From contig JAVGWX010000011.1 in NCBI GenBank assembly GCA_036924085.1, positions 29,834,317-29,898,316 on the forward strand: DNA of 64,000 nucleotides. The letters run 5' to 3'. The number at the start of each line of letters is the position of its first letter. Within the stretch, counting starts at the first letter, position 1. The notes under the pieces were generated by a model. The model was not told where the DNA came from, did not search any database, and saw nothing but the letters and a program-made list of their open reading frames with translations. Positions 49,701-59,936 of this stretch are shown here, piece after piece. The DNA comes from Ariolimax columbianus. Taxonomy: Eukaryota > Mollusca > Gastropoda > Stylommatophora > Arionidae. Made by a program: the position numbers and the translations under genes.

Positions 49701-52424
49701 GAATGTAGTCCAGAGAACGGAATGCGTTGTGTCGTAGTTTACAGCTTGACTGCGATATTTGCACCTTTCTGTCTGACACATCCGACTTCAGCAAACATTT
49801 TTTGAGTACCGGGTTAGCATTCCCTCTTCGATCCCTTCTCCTTAGCCAGTCTGTCCTGCTGCAGCCTGTTATCCAGGATCACCGCGTGGAGGTGTAGAAG
49901 GGGCTTGGCAGCTATGGTTCGCTGGCCCTGACACTAGCAGTCAGCTATGCGCAGCTCGGCATCTTGATCCCGGAGCACATTATGACAACGGGAAAGATAG
50001 CAGGAAAGAGGCAGAGGAAAGCAGGGAGATATGCTGGACCGCTTGAAAGAATGACACGGGCGACAATAAAGAACAGAGCTGGTAAGCAACACACGTGATA
50101 AAAGCGGATGGAGGTCCGTGATCGACAACGCCAACCGTCATGCACCTGATGATGATGCTGATCTTTAAGTGCCGAATAGTCGCATAAGGCATAAATCAGT
50201 GCTCTGTATATGTGTGCTGCCACCCTTTTGAGTTCATGTATGTTGTTAATGGAGCCATCTCAAACGATAGTTCTGCTTAGATGTTCCCTCGGTCCTCTTT
50301 TCCTGTTGCCATGCGGTGACCACATAAACGCTTGCCGCAGAGGGAGTCTGTTGCTGTTCATTCTGAGAACATGACCAATGTACGTCCTCCGTTTTTTCCT
50401 GATGAGTGATGAAACAGTGTGTTGATTGCTAACTTCTCTAATTGTTTTGTTGATTGTAAATTCCTCCCAGTCAACGGTCAAGTTTTCTCAGACATTAATT
50501 CTAATATGAATTTAGTTTCTTTTCCAATGCCTTTATTTTTCTGCATTTACATCCATAGACAAACTATGACTTTCGGACTCGCTGGAAAACCCCCTTGAAA
50601 GACTGACGACTAAATGACGATACTTTCATGTGTCAGATATTGTCCGTTTTACATTGGCTGCCGTCAATTGTCGCCTAATATCTCAATAACTTTTACACCG
50701 ATATTCGCGATTATTTGCACGTCAACTTATCTTTTCAATGTCCCAATGACTTAATTTACATTTTCTCAAGAAGTCCCATTCTCTTAAAGTGGCTAGTGCT
50801 TTTGATATTTCTTAGCAAAGGAATTATTTTGTCTCTTAAGAAAATAATCTAAACTACAGGTGGCCACCAACAAACACAATAGCTAGTACTTGGAATCCTG
50901 GTATTCAAACAGGCATCTTAATGTATGTTGCCAGGTAGCCGAATGCTTCGGCTATAGGTAGTAGGTATTGTACAACATCCAGCGGCTTACTAGGCCTAGG
51001 GGAAGATACATTCGTTCGTTCTCAATCTTCTGTTACCAAGCCCTGAAAGGGTTTTAGTAGCAGAATGTAGTCCAGAGAACGGAATGCGTTGTGTCGTAGT
51101 TTACAGCTTGACTGCGATATTTGCACCTTTCTGTCTGACACATCCGACTTCAGCAAACATTTTTTGAGTACCGGGTTAGCATTCCCTCTTCGATCCCTTC
51201 TCCTTAGCCAGTCTGTCCTGCTGCAGCCTGTTATCCAGGATCACCGCGTGGAGGTGTAGAAGGGGCTTGGCAGCTATGGTTCGCTGGCCCTGACACTAGC
51301 AGTCAGCTATGCGCAGCTCGGCATCTTGATCCCGGAGCACATTATGACAACGGGAAAGATAGCAGGAAAGAGGCAGAGGAAAGCAGGGAGATATGCTGGA
51401 CCGCTTGAAAGAATGACACGGGCGACAATAAAGAACAGAGCTGGTAAGCAACACACGTGATAAAAGCGGATGGAGGTCCGTGATCGACAACGCCAACCGT
51501 CATGCACCTGATGATGATGCTGATCTTTAAGTGCCGAATAGTCGCATAAGGCATAAATCAGTGCTCTGTATATGTGTGCTGCCACCCTTTTGAGTTCATG
51601 TATGTTGTTAATGGAGCCATCTCAAACGATAGTTCTGCTTAGATGTTCCCTCGGTCCTCTTTTCCTGTTGCCATGCGGTGACCACATAAACGCTTGCCGC
51701 AGAGGGAGTCTGTTGCTGTTCATTCTGAGAACATGACCAATGTACGTCCTCCGTTTTTTCCTGATGAGTGATGAAACAGTGTGTTGATTGCTAACTTCTC
51801 TAATTGTTTTGTTGATTGTAAATTCCTCCCAGTCAACGGTCAAGTTTTCTCAGACATTAATTCTAATATGAATTTAGTTTCTTTTCCAATGCCTTTATTT
51901 TTCTGCATTTACATCCATAGACAAACTATGACTTTCGGACTCGCTGGAAAACCCCCTTGAAAGACTGACGACTAAATGACGATACTTTCATGTGTCAGAT
52001 ATTGTCCGTTTTACATTGGCTGCCGTCAATTGTCGCCTAATATCTCAATAACTTTTACACCGATATTCGCGATTATTTGCACGTCAACTTATCTTTTCAA
52101 TGTCCCAATGACTTAATTTACATTTTCTCAAGAAGTCCCATTCTCTTAAAGTGGCTAGTGCTTTTGATATTTCTTAGCAAAGGAATTATTTTGTCTCTTA
52201 AGAAAATAATCTAAACTACAGGTGGCCACCAACAAACACAATAGCTAGTACTTGGAATCCTGGTATTCAAACAGGCATCTTAATGTATGTTGCCAGGTAG
52301 CCGAATGCTTCGGCTATAGGTAGTAGGTATTGTACAACATCCAGCGGCTTACTAGGCCTAGGGGAAGATACATTCGTTCGTTCTCAATCTTCTGTTACCA
52401 AGCCCTGAAAGGGTTTTAGTAGCA

Positions 52425-53786
52425 GAATGTAGTCCAGAGAACGGAATGCGTTGTGTCGTAGTTTACAGCTTGACTGCGATATTTGCACCTTTCTGTCTGA
52501 CACATCCGACTTCAGCAAACATTTTTTGAGTACCGGGTTAGCATTCCCTCTTCGATCCCTTCTCCTTAGCCAGTCTGTCCTGCTGCAGCCTGTTATCCAG
52601 GATCACCGCGTGGAGGTGTAGAAGGGGCTTGGCAGCTATGGTTCGCTGGCCCTGACACTAGCAGTCAGCTATGCGCAGCTCGGCATCTTGATCCCGGAGC
52701 ACATTATGACAACGGGAAAGATAGCAGGAAAGAGGCAGAGGAAAGCAGGGAGATATGCTGGACCGCTTGAAAGAATGACACGGGCGACAATAAAGAACAG
52801 AGCTGGTAAGCAACACACGTGATAAAAGCGGATGGAGGTCCGTGATCGACAACGCCAACCGTCATGCACCTGATGATGATGCTGATCTTTAAGTGCCGAA
52901 TAGTCGCATAAGGCATAAATCAGTGCTCTGTATATGTGTGCTGCCACCCTTTTGAGTTCATGTATGTTGTTAATGGAGCCATCTCAAACGATAGTTCTGC
53001 TTAGATGTTCCTTCGGTCCTCTTTTCCTGTTGCCATGCGGTGACCACATAAACGCTTGCCGCAGAGGGAGTCTGTTGCTGTTCATTCTGAGAACATGACC
53101 AATGTACGTCCTCCGTTTTTTCCTGATGAGTGATGAAACAGTGTGTTGATTGCTAACTTCTCTAATTGTTTTGTTGATTGTAAATTCCTCCCAGTCAACG
53201 GTCAAGTTTTCTCAGACATTAATTCTAATATGAATTTAGTTTCTTTTCCAATGCCTTTATTTTTCTGCATTTACATCCATAGACAAACTATGACTTTCGG
53301 ACTCGCTGGAAAACCCCCTTGAAAGACTGACGACTAAATGACGATACTTTCATGTGTCAGATATTGTCCGTTTTACATTGGCTGCCGTCAATTGTCGCCT
53401 AATATCTCAATAACTTTTACACCGATATTCGCGATTATTTGCACGTCAACTTATCTTTTCAATGTCCCAATGACTTAATTTACATTTTCTCAAGAAGTCC
53501 CATTCTCTTAAAGTGGCTAGTGCTTTTGATATTTCTTAGCAAAGGAATTATTTTGTCTCTTAAGAAAATAATCTAAACTACAGGTGGCCACCAACAAACA
53601 CAATAGCTAGTACTTGGAATCCTGGTATTCAAACAGGCATCTTAATGTATGTTGCCAGGTAGCCGAATGCTTCGGCTATAGGTAGTAGGTATTGTACAAC
53701 ATCCAGCGGCTTACTAGGCCTAGGGGAAGATACATTCGTTCGTTCTCAATCTTCTGTTACCAAGCCCTGAAAGGGTTTTAGTAGCA
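52425..53786. repeat. Unit 38: type A unit with a private substitution
   Basis: T instead of C at 53012 (offset 587), changing Arg to Lys in the dead minus-strand LINE frame. It was seen only here, near the right end of the array. Confidence 0.85.
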
Positions 53787-55096
53787 GAATGTAGTCCAGA
53801 GAACGGAATGCGTTGTGTCGTAGTTTACAGCTTGACTGCGATATTTGCACCTTTCTGTCTGACACATCCGACTTCAGCAAACATTTTTTGAGTACCGGGT
53901 TAGCATTCCCTCTTCGATCCCTTCTCCTTAGCCAGTCTGTCCTGCTGCAGCCTGTTATCCAGGATCACCGCGTGGAGGTGTAGAAGGGGCTTGGCAGCTA
54001 TGGTTCGCTGGCCCTGACACTAGCAGTCAGCTATGCGCAGCTCGGCATCTTGATCCCGGAGCACATTATGACAACGGGAAAGATAGCAGGAAAGAGGCAG
54101 AGGAAAGCAGGGAGATATGCTGGACCGCTTGAAAGAATGACACGGGCGACAATAAAGAACAGAGCTGGTAAGCAACACACGTGATAAAAGCGGATGGAGG
54201 TCCGTGATCGACAACGCCAACCGTCATGCACCTGATGATGATGCTGATCTTTAAGTGCCGAATAGTCGCATAAGGCATAAATCAGTGCTCTGTATATGTG
54301 TGCTGCCACCCTTTTGAGTTCATGTATGTTGTTAATGGAGCCATCTCAAACGATAGTTCTGCTTAGATGTTCCCTCGGTCCTCTTTTCCTGTTGCCATGC
54401 GGTGACCACATAAACGCTTGCCGCAGAGGGAGTCTGTTGCTGTTCATTCTGAGAACATGACCAATGTACGTCCTCCGTTTTTTCCTGATGAGTGATGAAA
54501 CAGTGTGTTGATTGCTAACTTCTCTAATTGTTTTGTTGATTGTAAATTCCTCCCAGTCAACGGTCAAGTTTTCTCAGACATTAATTCTAATATGAATTTA
54601 GTTTCTTTTCCAATGCCTTTATTTTTCTGCATTTACATCCATAGACAAACTATGACTTTCGGACTCGCTGGAAAACCCCCTTGAAAGACTGACGACTAAA
54701 TGACGATACTTTCATGTGTCAGATATTGTCCGTTTTACATTGGCTGCCGTCAATTGTCGCCTAATATCTCAATAACTTTTACACCGATATTCGCGATTAT
54801 TTGCACGTCAACTTATCTTTTCAATGTCCCAATGACTTAATTTACATTTTCTCAAGAAGTCCCATTCTCTTAAAGTGGCTAGTGCTTTTGATATTTCTTA
54901 GCAAAGGAATTATTTTGTCTCTTAAGAAAATAATCTAAACTACAGGTGGCCACCAACAAACACAATAGCTAGTACTTGGAATCCTGGTATTCAAACAGGC
55001 ATCTTAATGTATGTTGCCAGGTAGCCGAATGCTTCGGCTATAGGTAGTAGGTATTGTACAACATCCAGCGGCTTACTAGGCCTAGGGGAAGATACA

Positions 55097-55425
55097 TTCG
55101 TTCGTTCTCAATCTTCTGTTACCAAGCCCTGAAAGGGTTTTAGTAGCAGAATGTAGTCCAGAGAACGGAATGCGTTGTGTCGTAGTTTACAGCTTGACTG
55201 CGATATTTGCACCTTTCTGTCCAACACATCCGACTTCAGCAAGCATTTTTTAGTATCGGGTTAGCATTCCCTCTTCGATCTCTTCTCCTTAACTAGTCTG
55301 CCCTGCTGCAGCCTGTTATCCAGGATCACCACGTGGAGATGTAGAAGGGTTTTGGCAGCTCTGATTCGCTGGCCCTGACGCTAGCAGGTCAGCTATGGGT
55401 CGCTGACCACTACAGCTCATGCGCT
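55097..55425 (-). mobile_element. SINE-like element, right founder copy; spans the right edge of the array
   Basis: The first part (to 55221) is identical to the array unit. From 55222 it continues as a diverged copy of the same element (CCAACACATCC, AAGCATTTTTTAGTATCGG and so on). It retains the internal GGTCGCTGACCACTACAGCTC block that the units lack. Homology stops near 55425, just after GCGCT. Orientation matches the left founder copy. The position of divergence inside the element marks the array's right breakpoint. Confidence 0.85.
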
Positions 55426-56476
55426 CGCCGGCGTTTCGTAAAAGAACAGTTCGCCAACCACAGCTGAGGTTCAAAGATGCATGTAAGCGGGACATGAAGG
55501 CACATCAGACTGGGCGAAAATAAGTTCGTGTAACACCTAAGTGAAAAGACAACGAAGCAAGGAAAAGGTCGCTGAAGTTAATGGCTCAGTTAGTCTATTG
55601 ACGTCTAGGAATTTAACGTGGTACGTTATAAGAGATGGATGTATTTAAAGTTGTAAACTGGCGTATCTTGTCGAGTTTTGTCAGATATGGCTGTGCAACC
55701 TGTTTTCTTATAACTCTGAAAGTTGGTCAGCGTCTACCAAACCTGACAACCGACGATGTGCAAAGGAGCACACACACAATGCCTTATCCTAGAGCGAGGA
55801 AAGACAACCTCAGGGCAGACCAAACCCTTAGTCTTGGTTGGTGACTGTTCTAGGAGTGAAGCCCCGATAGGTGAACATATAGAACTTTGCTCTGCTGATC
55901 CGGCAGCTTCTGTGGCTTGCCTTGTTCCAAATATATTGGTATCACCTGTCCTTTGGAGTAAACAAGACAGACAGAGAGAGGGACCATACTGCATGGGCAA
56001 CCCATGGTCTCTATCTTTCTGTCGGGGCTTTGTGCTAAAAGCACAATTACTATCGTCTGACAAGACGAAAAGAGCCAATGTGAAACATGAAAGGTTAAAA
56101 TAGTTTACATAAGTACAGTGTCGACTAACATATATCTTTGTCTGCTTTCTGGTTAGCCATTTTCATTGTCCAGTTCATGATAACGATCTGTATCAGTGGA
56201 AACGTTCGTACACGCCTATTTCTGTGTTTTTGTAAAATTGCACGTGTGTATGCTTTCACTGTCATTATAGCACGGATGACGCATTTTTTCACTGTCATGT
56301 GCTAGAGACTTATTTATGTGTACCTTGTTAGCTTTTGAGGAGGTCGCCTTCATGTTTTATATTTCGATTTTTCAACTGTCTTTAATACATCTTCAATCCT
56401 CTATGAAATACGTTGAATGAAAAGAAAAAAAAATATATAAATAGGCAGATGTACAATGTATATCACTAGCTTTCTA
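55426..56476. other. Low-copy flank, no supported gene
   Basis: Overlapping open frames exist on both strands around 55734-56103 (up to 115 codons), but they show no recognised domain. The overlap of two similar-length frames on opposite strands argues against either being coding. I see no RNA gene and no retroelement protein relic here. A poly-A-rich, AT-rich stretch near 56420-56445 is unremarkable. Confidence 0.5.
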
Positions 56477-56607
56477 GTGCAAATATCGCAGTCAAGCTGT
56501 AAACTACGACACATCGCATTGCGTTCTCCTGCCAACATCCTGCTACTCAAAAAACACTTTTCATGGCTTGGTAGTTGGAATGTGAGAACGAACGAACGAA
56601 GAAGAAC
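56477..56607 (+). mobile_element. 5'-truncated SINE-like copy
   Basis: Sense orientation is plus. It begins inside the element at GTGCAAATATCGCAGTCAAG and runs through CTGTAAACTACGACACA and ATCCTGCTACT to the 3' end TGAGAACGAACGAACGAAGAAGAA. About 60% of the 5' part is missing, as expected from incomplete reverse transcription. I could not see a clear target-site duplication. Confidence 0.8.
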
Positions 56608-56860
56608 TATCTATTTCATTTATTTACCTTAATTTCCCTTTTTTTTTAGGTATCTTTTCAACTCATTTTGATATATTCACTTCTTAGTTTGGTATATATT
56701 CCAAGGTTGAGTAATCCACATTAATATTTACTTACAGATTCGTTCATAACATTCAGATCCACTAGGTTAACACACACAAAATATACTCGATAATCTGGGA
56801 ACTTTGAACTGTTCTATTTATTTGTCAGACTGTCTCATTTGTTCATAAATTACGCATTGA
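56608..56860. other. AT-rich spacer
   Basis: Nothing recognisable. AT-rich, with a short T run near 56641-56648. Confidence 0.5.
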
Positions 56861-56987
56861 CCGAATTAGTATAATATGCAAGTTAATGTGGTATATTACA
56901 TATCCCCCCCCCCCCCCCCAACCGACTTAGCATAATATGCGTTAATGTGGTATATTACATATTCTCTCCCCCCCCCCCCCCCCCCCC
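56861..56987. repeat. Local direct duplication carrying two C homopolymers (C16 and C20)
   Basis: A segment reading CCGAxTTAGxATAATATGC(AA)GTTAATG and continuing through GTGGTATATTACATAT occurs twice (from 56861 and from 56921). Each copy ends in a C tract: 16 C at 56904-56919 and 20 C at 56968-56987. The minus strand has matching long G runs, a possible G-quadruplex. Homopolymer lengths are prone to sequencing error. Confidence 0.85.
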
Positions 56988-57269
56988 ACTTTGCAGCATT
57001 CAAAACAATAAACAAACAATGACCGAATAACCTATGCGCACGCACAGCCATCGCAGCGTTGTACTTTGAACGCACTAACCTAATTGTCCTTCGCCTGATT
57101 TGTGTCTCTGATAACACGTATGGGCCTCTTCTGAAACTATTTTCAAATGCGTGAAATAACATACAAAGGATTACCAGCGAACCCAACTGCTTTGCAATAC
57201 ATTTATCATGATTTATGTTTGGGACAAACGAAAGGCACTGCCATTTATTAACGTTAGACTGGTTGTATG
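56988..57269. other. Spacer without a supported gene
   Basis: A minus-strand frame (57186-56896) exists but includes a poly-glycine stretch read from the C tracts and shows no domain. I do not treat it as coding. Confidence 0.5.
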
Positions 57270-58027
57270 GGTACGTTCATAATTTATGGAAATGCTCGCT
57301 GTCTATTAAAATTAATAGAATGTGCACAACTAATAGCGGATATAAACATGGGTTGCTCTACAAATATTACCATCTTTTACCGGTCAATTAACATACAAAC
57401 TCATCGTGGCTTAAGGCATGGTGGTACAATCTCAACTTGTCACGATAATCCACAGTAATTTCATCACTTAACTTCGGATAAGGGTATTAAACATATGCTC
57501 AACTCCTTCCTGTTTGCTGATAATATAGCCATCGTCAGCAACAGCAACAAGGAAGCTGAGCAATGCCTAAATGAGCTCCAGGCAAGCGAGGTAGTTCGTA
57601 AAAAAAAAAAAAAAGACTAGATAATACATGGTCAATCCTTTCTGTCACTTCGAGGATGTGCGGCTTGGAACTGATCCCGCCATAAACGTGACTTCGTTCA
57701 AAAGTCTACTTGGGACAAGAAATTACGAACTCACACGAAATGCATCACGGGATCTCACGAAGGATAGCAGCGGGGTGGCTCAGTTTTAACCTCATCAGGA
57801 CGATATTTAGAACGATGAAAAACAAGAGTCAGTTCAACAGCCTTATCATTCTAGCCATGGTATATTGCTGCGAGGTGTGGAACCTACGAAAAAGTGGCAT
57901 GGTGTGGCTTCTAACTGTCAATTTCACTTCAGGACTACATCAGCAACATAGCCATCAAGGAGTCAAATCAGCGTCAATGACGTCGTAGTTACGGCGTTGC
58001 TAAGAAAGTACAGGTGAACAGGTCACG
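57270..58027 (+). pseudogene. RTE-like LINE reverse transcriptase relic, part 1
   Basis: The plus strand gives INIQTHRGLRHGGTIS (about 57390-57440; family pattern GVRQGDTIS), then after a frameshift SFLFADNIAIVSNSNKEAEQC (about 57505-57565). The catalytic FADD box is mutated to FADN, so the polymerase would be inactive. After a 15-A run (57600-57614) comes GQEITNSHEMHHGISRRIAAG (about 57713-57775), then MVYCCEVWNL (about 57858-57890; pattern LYGCETW), then NDVVVTALLRKYR and an in-frame TGA within TGH (about 57975-58027). Several stops and frameshifts are present. A nested insertion starts at about 58028, and the relic resumes at about 58222. Confidence 0.8.
57600..57614. repeat. A15 homopolymer inside the RT relic
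   Basis: Fifteen A that would read as lysines. The RT reading frame is lost around here, comparable to the T13 run in the RNase H relic at 290-302. Confidence 0.8.
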
Positions 58028-58221
58028 TTTTAATGTTTTAATCAGAGAGTGGTGAATGTTTGGAACGTATTGCCACAGGAAGTAGTGGAGGTAGTGACAA
58101 TTAATGCATTTAAGAATGCGCATAGCTTTTAGAGCACGGACATGTAAATGAAACTGGTTGTATATAGACTTTGCAGAGTCTTTTCTAAACCAGTATAAAG
58201 ACGTTAAGTTAATCTTGTCTG
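58028..58221 (+). mobile_element. Nested 3' end of a CR1/L2-like LINE inserted in the RTE-like relic
   Basis: A segment of about 190 bp interrupts the RT relic between its TGH and DRRWT-like parts. Its plus strand reads QRVVNVWNVLPQEVVEVV followed by TINAFKNA (about 58044-58121). This is the conserved C-terminal end of CR1/L2-type LINE ORF2 (pattern RVVxxWNxLPxxVVxAxSxNxFK). The rest looks like a short 3' UTR. Only the extreme 3' end is present, as in a 5'-truncated insertion. Boundaries are approximate (within 10 bp) because they rest on where the host relic breaks and resumes. Confidence 0.75.
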
Positions 58222-58370
58222 TCAATAGACGGACATCATGGTGGCCCTACACCTATAACCATCGCCCAGAACGCTCAACAAAGAGACGGAGAGATGGCAT
58301 GTGACAAAACCTTGGTTCGGCATACTACAAGACAAAACACATGAGTTTAGACGACATTTGGCATATAACA
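58222..58370 (+). pseudogene. RTE-like LINE relic, part 2 (tail)
   Basis: After the nested insertion the plus strand resumes with DRRxTSWWPYTYNHRPERST and KRRRDGM (about 58222-58300), matching the tail pattern RW...WxPxxxxRxxGRPxxRW of RTE-like elements. It then reads KTKHMSLDDIWHI before decaying. The end against the minus-strand element that follows is approximate. Confidence 0.65.
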
Positions 58371-58399
58371 TGATGTGCCTCATTGAACACCAGTACTAT

Positions 58400-59136
58400 T
58401 ACAGTGTGAAAAAAAGACTCCCTCTCCGTTTGAATCGTTGGGCTCATCTTCTCGTTCGCCATATTTGTTCTTGTTGCGTCTACATGTGAAGTGAAGTTCT
58501 CTGGATAAAGACTCCTGTAGTGGAGAGTTGTTCTGGTCTTCCAAACAGCTTTCTGTGGATATCCGTCTCTGTAGGCCAGTGCTCAGTACGCAATTGGCTA
58601 AGCATACAAGTCTTGCAGGATATTTTCGGATGTCTATTCTGCCTGCCCATATATACACATTGGCGATGGAGCCAATTGTAGCCGGTGAAATGGCTATTCA
58701 ATCTGTTATGTCCCATTCTCAAGCGGAACATGATTACTGGTTCTGCTCGATCAAGACAGTGAGCGATAGCTGCCTTTCATTTGGTCAACTTTGCTTATTT
58801 TCTTGGAATGTGATTGTTTGATCGTTTTGTTTTTGTGTTGCTCCCTCCTTTGCCAACCTGTCTGCTGTCTCATTTCCTGGTATGCCATAGTGGGATAGAA
58901 TCCACTGTAGCACTACCCTTCTTTCGGCTTTTAGTTCGCCCGAGGCTTTCTTAAGCTCTGGCAGTTAATCATTCTGGAGGGGTTGCAGAACTGACATTGC
59001 ATCTGTAAGGAATGCAACCTGCTGACATTGGCTTATTGTTTTGCTAATCATTTCTGCAGTAATAATTAATGCCTGTACTTTAGTCGAGTAGTTTGAACAG
59101 TGGATGAACTCTCTTTCTTAAGTCGCATGTCCTTTT
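58400..59136 (-). pseudogene. RNase H LINE relic, 3' portion (same broad family as 1-1210)
   Basis: The minus strand reads YSTKVQALIITAEM (about 59085-59045), FLTDAMSVLQ (about 59010-58980; catalytic Asp), then VLQWILSHYGIPGNETADRL (about 58915-58855; the RNase H His loop and final Asp). The zinc-knuckle tail MFRLRMGHNRLNSH follows (from 58731), then LRTEHWPTETDIHRKLFG (about 58600-58545) and GVFIQRTSL near 58490. Stops interrupt it after QND, at KQS and elsewhere. The YTDGS start of RNase H and everything upstream are missing; the relic ends abruptly at the 32-bp minisatellite. The cysteine part of the knuckle is decayed. Confidence 0.85.
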
Positions 59137-59735
59137 TAGGTGTGTACATCGAGTGCCAGCACGTGGTGTAGGTGTGTACATCGAATGCCAGCACGTGGTT
59201 TAGGTGTGTACATCGAGTGCCAGCACGTGGTGTAGGTGTGTACATCGAGTGCCAGAACGTGGTATGGGTGTGTACATTGAGTGCCAGCACGTGGTGTAGG
59301 TGTGAACATCGAGTGCCAGCACGTTGTATACATCGAGTGCCAGCACGTTGTGTACATCGAGTGCCAGCACGTTGTGTACATCGAGTGCCAGCACGTTGTG
59401 TACTTCGAGTGTCAGCACGTTGTGTACATCGAGTGCCAGCACGTTGTGTAGGTTTGTACATTGAGTGCCAGCACGTTGTGTAGGTTTGTACATCGAGTGC
59501 CAGCACGTGGTGTAGGTGTACATCGAGTGCCAGCACGTTGTGTAGGTGTGTACATCGAGTGCCAGCACGTGGTGTAGGTGTGTACATCGAATGCCAGCAC
59601 GTGGTGTAGGTGTGTACATCGAGTGCCAGCACGTGGTGTAGGTGTGTACATCGAGTGTCAGTACGTGGTGTAGGTGTGTACATCAAGTGCCAGCACGTGG
59701 TGTAGGTGTGTACATCGAGTTCAAGCTTGCTTTGT
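59137..59735. repeat. Minisatellite, about 20 copies, 32-bp unit with a 24-bp variant, CACGTG-rich
   Basis: The 32-bp monomer is built on GTGTACATCGAGTGCCAGC followed by ACGTGGTGTAG. A central block (about 59320-59440) uses a 24-bp version that lacks 8 bp and has CACGTTG instead of CACGTG. I count nine exact CACGTG (E-box) hexamers, at or near 59160, 59192, 59224, 59288, 59503, 59564, 59598, 59630 and 59694. The minus strand stays open for 226 codons because three 32-bp units make 96 nt. I regard that frame as a by-product of the repeat. Confidence 0.95.
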
Positions 59736-59927
59736 AATCCCAACATACCGGGTTCGAAGCCACTTCGTGTCCAGTTTGACTGGACATCTCGGGGATTTTT
59801 TTCGGTATGACCACTTCTGCACGTACAGAAAGGATTGGCTAAACTATTATACTACAAAACGGCCATAGTGGAACATATGAGAAACCGATACATCATACAC
59901 ACACGCATCCATACACTGACATATACG
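59736..59927. other. Spacer with a B-box-like motif and a short hairpin
   Basis: GGTTCGAAGCC (about 59750-59760) resembles an RNA polymerase III B box. It is followed by the inverted repeat TGTCCAG TTTGA CTGGACA (59768-59786). I see no matching A box or cloverleaf, so this may be a remnant of a tRNA-derived SINE or chance. Confidence 0.35.
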
Positions 59928-59936
59928 TCCTGATAT
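59928..59936. repeat. Target-site duplication (left copy) TCCTGATAT
   Basis: Exact 9-bp match to 60304-60312. The pair brackets the SINE-like element at 59937-60303. Confidence 0.85.

Larger units (their letters stand above)
2031..55221. repeat. Satellite (macrosatellite) array, 1362-bp unit, 39 complete head-to-tail copies plus 73 bp
   Basis: The sequence beginning GAATGTAGTCCAGAGAACGG at 2031 recurs every 1362 bp without interruption. Unit k starts at 2031 + 1362 x (k-1), and the 39th unit ends at 55148. A further 73 bp match exactly before divergence at 55222. All units have the same length (no indels seen) and differ at only a handful of positions that I found. Each unit is a mosaic of a SINE-like segment, two convergent LINE tails and about 480 bp of unassigned DNA. 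Every unit points the same way. Such uniformity indicates recent amplification or strong homogenisation by unequal exchange or gene conversion. Copy number in the genome may be larger or smaller if the assembly expanded or collapsed the array. Confidence 0.98.

Noticed and set aside
2031..55221. CRISPR array or bacterial repeat cassette
   Set aside because: The repeats are 1362 bp and contiguous with no unique spacers, no cas genes are present, and the context is clearly eukaryotic.
2031..55221. Tandem rRNA, 5S, snRNA or histone gene cluster
   Set aside because: No conserved rRNA, 5S internal promoter, snRNA or histone coding sequence is recognisable in the unit.
55734..56103. Two opposite-strand frames of about 115 codons as a host gene
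   Set aside because: They overlap almost completely, neither shows a recognisable domain, and no splice or promoter context is evident.
56896..57186. 96-codon minus-strand frame
   Set aside because: It includes poly-glycine stretches that come from the C homopolymers, and no family is recognised.
59066..59746. 226-codon minus-strand frame as a repeat-containing secreted protein
   Set aside because: The frame follows from a stop-free 32-bp minisatellite. Similar frames are open in the other registers, and there is no signal peptide or start context.
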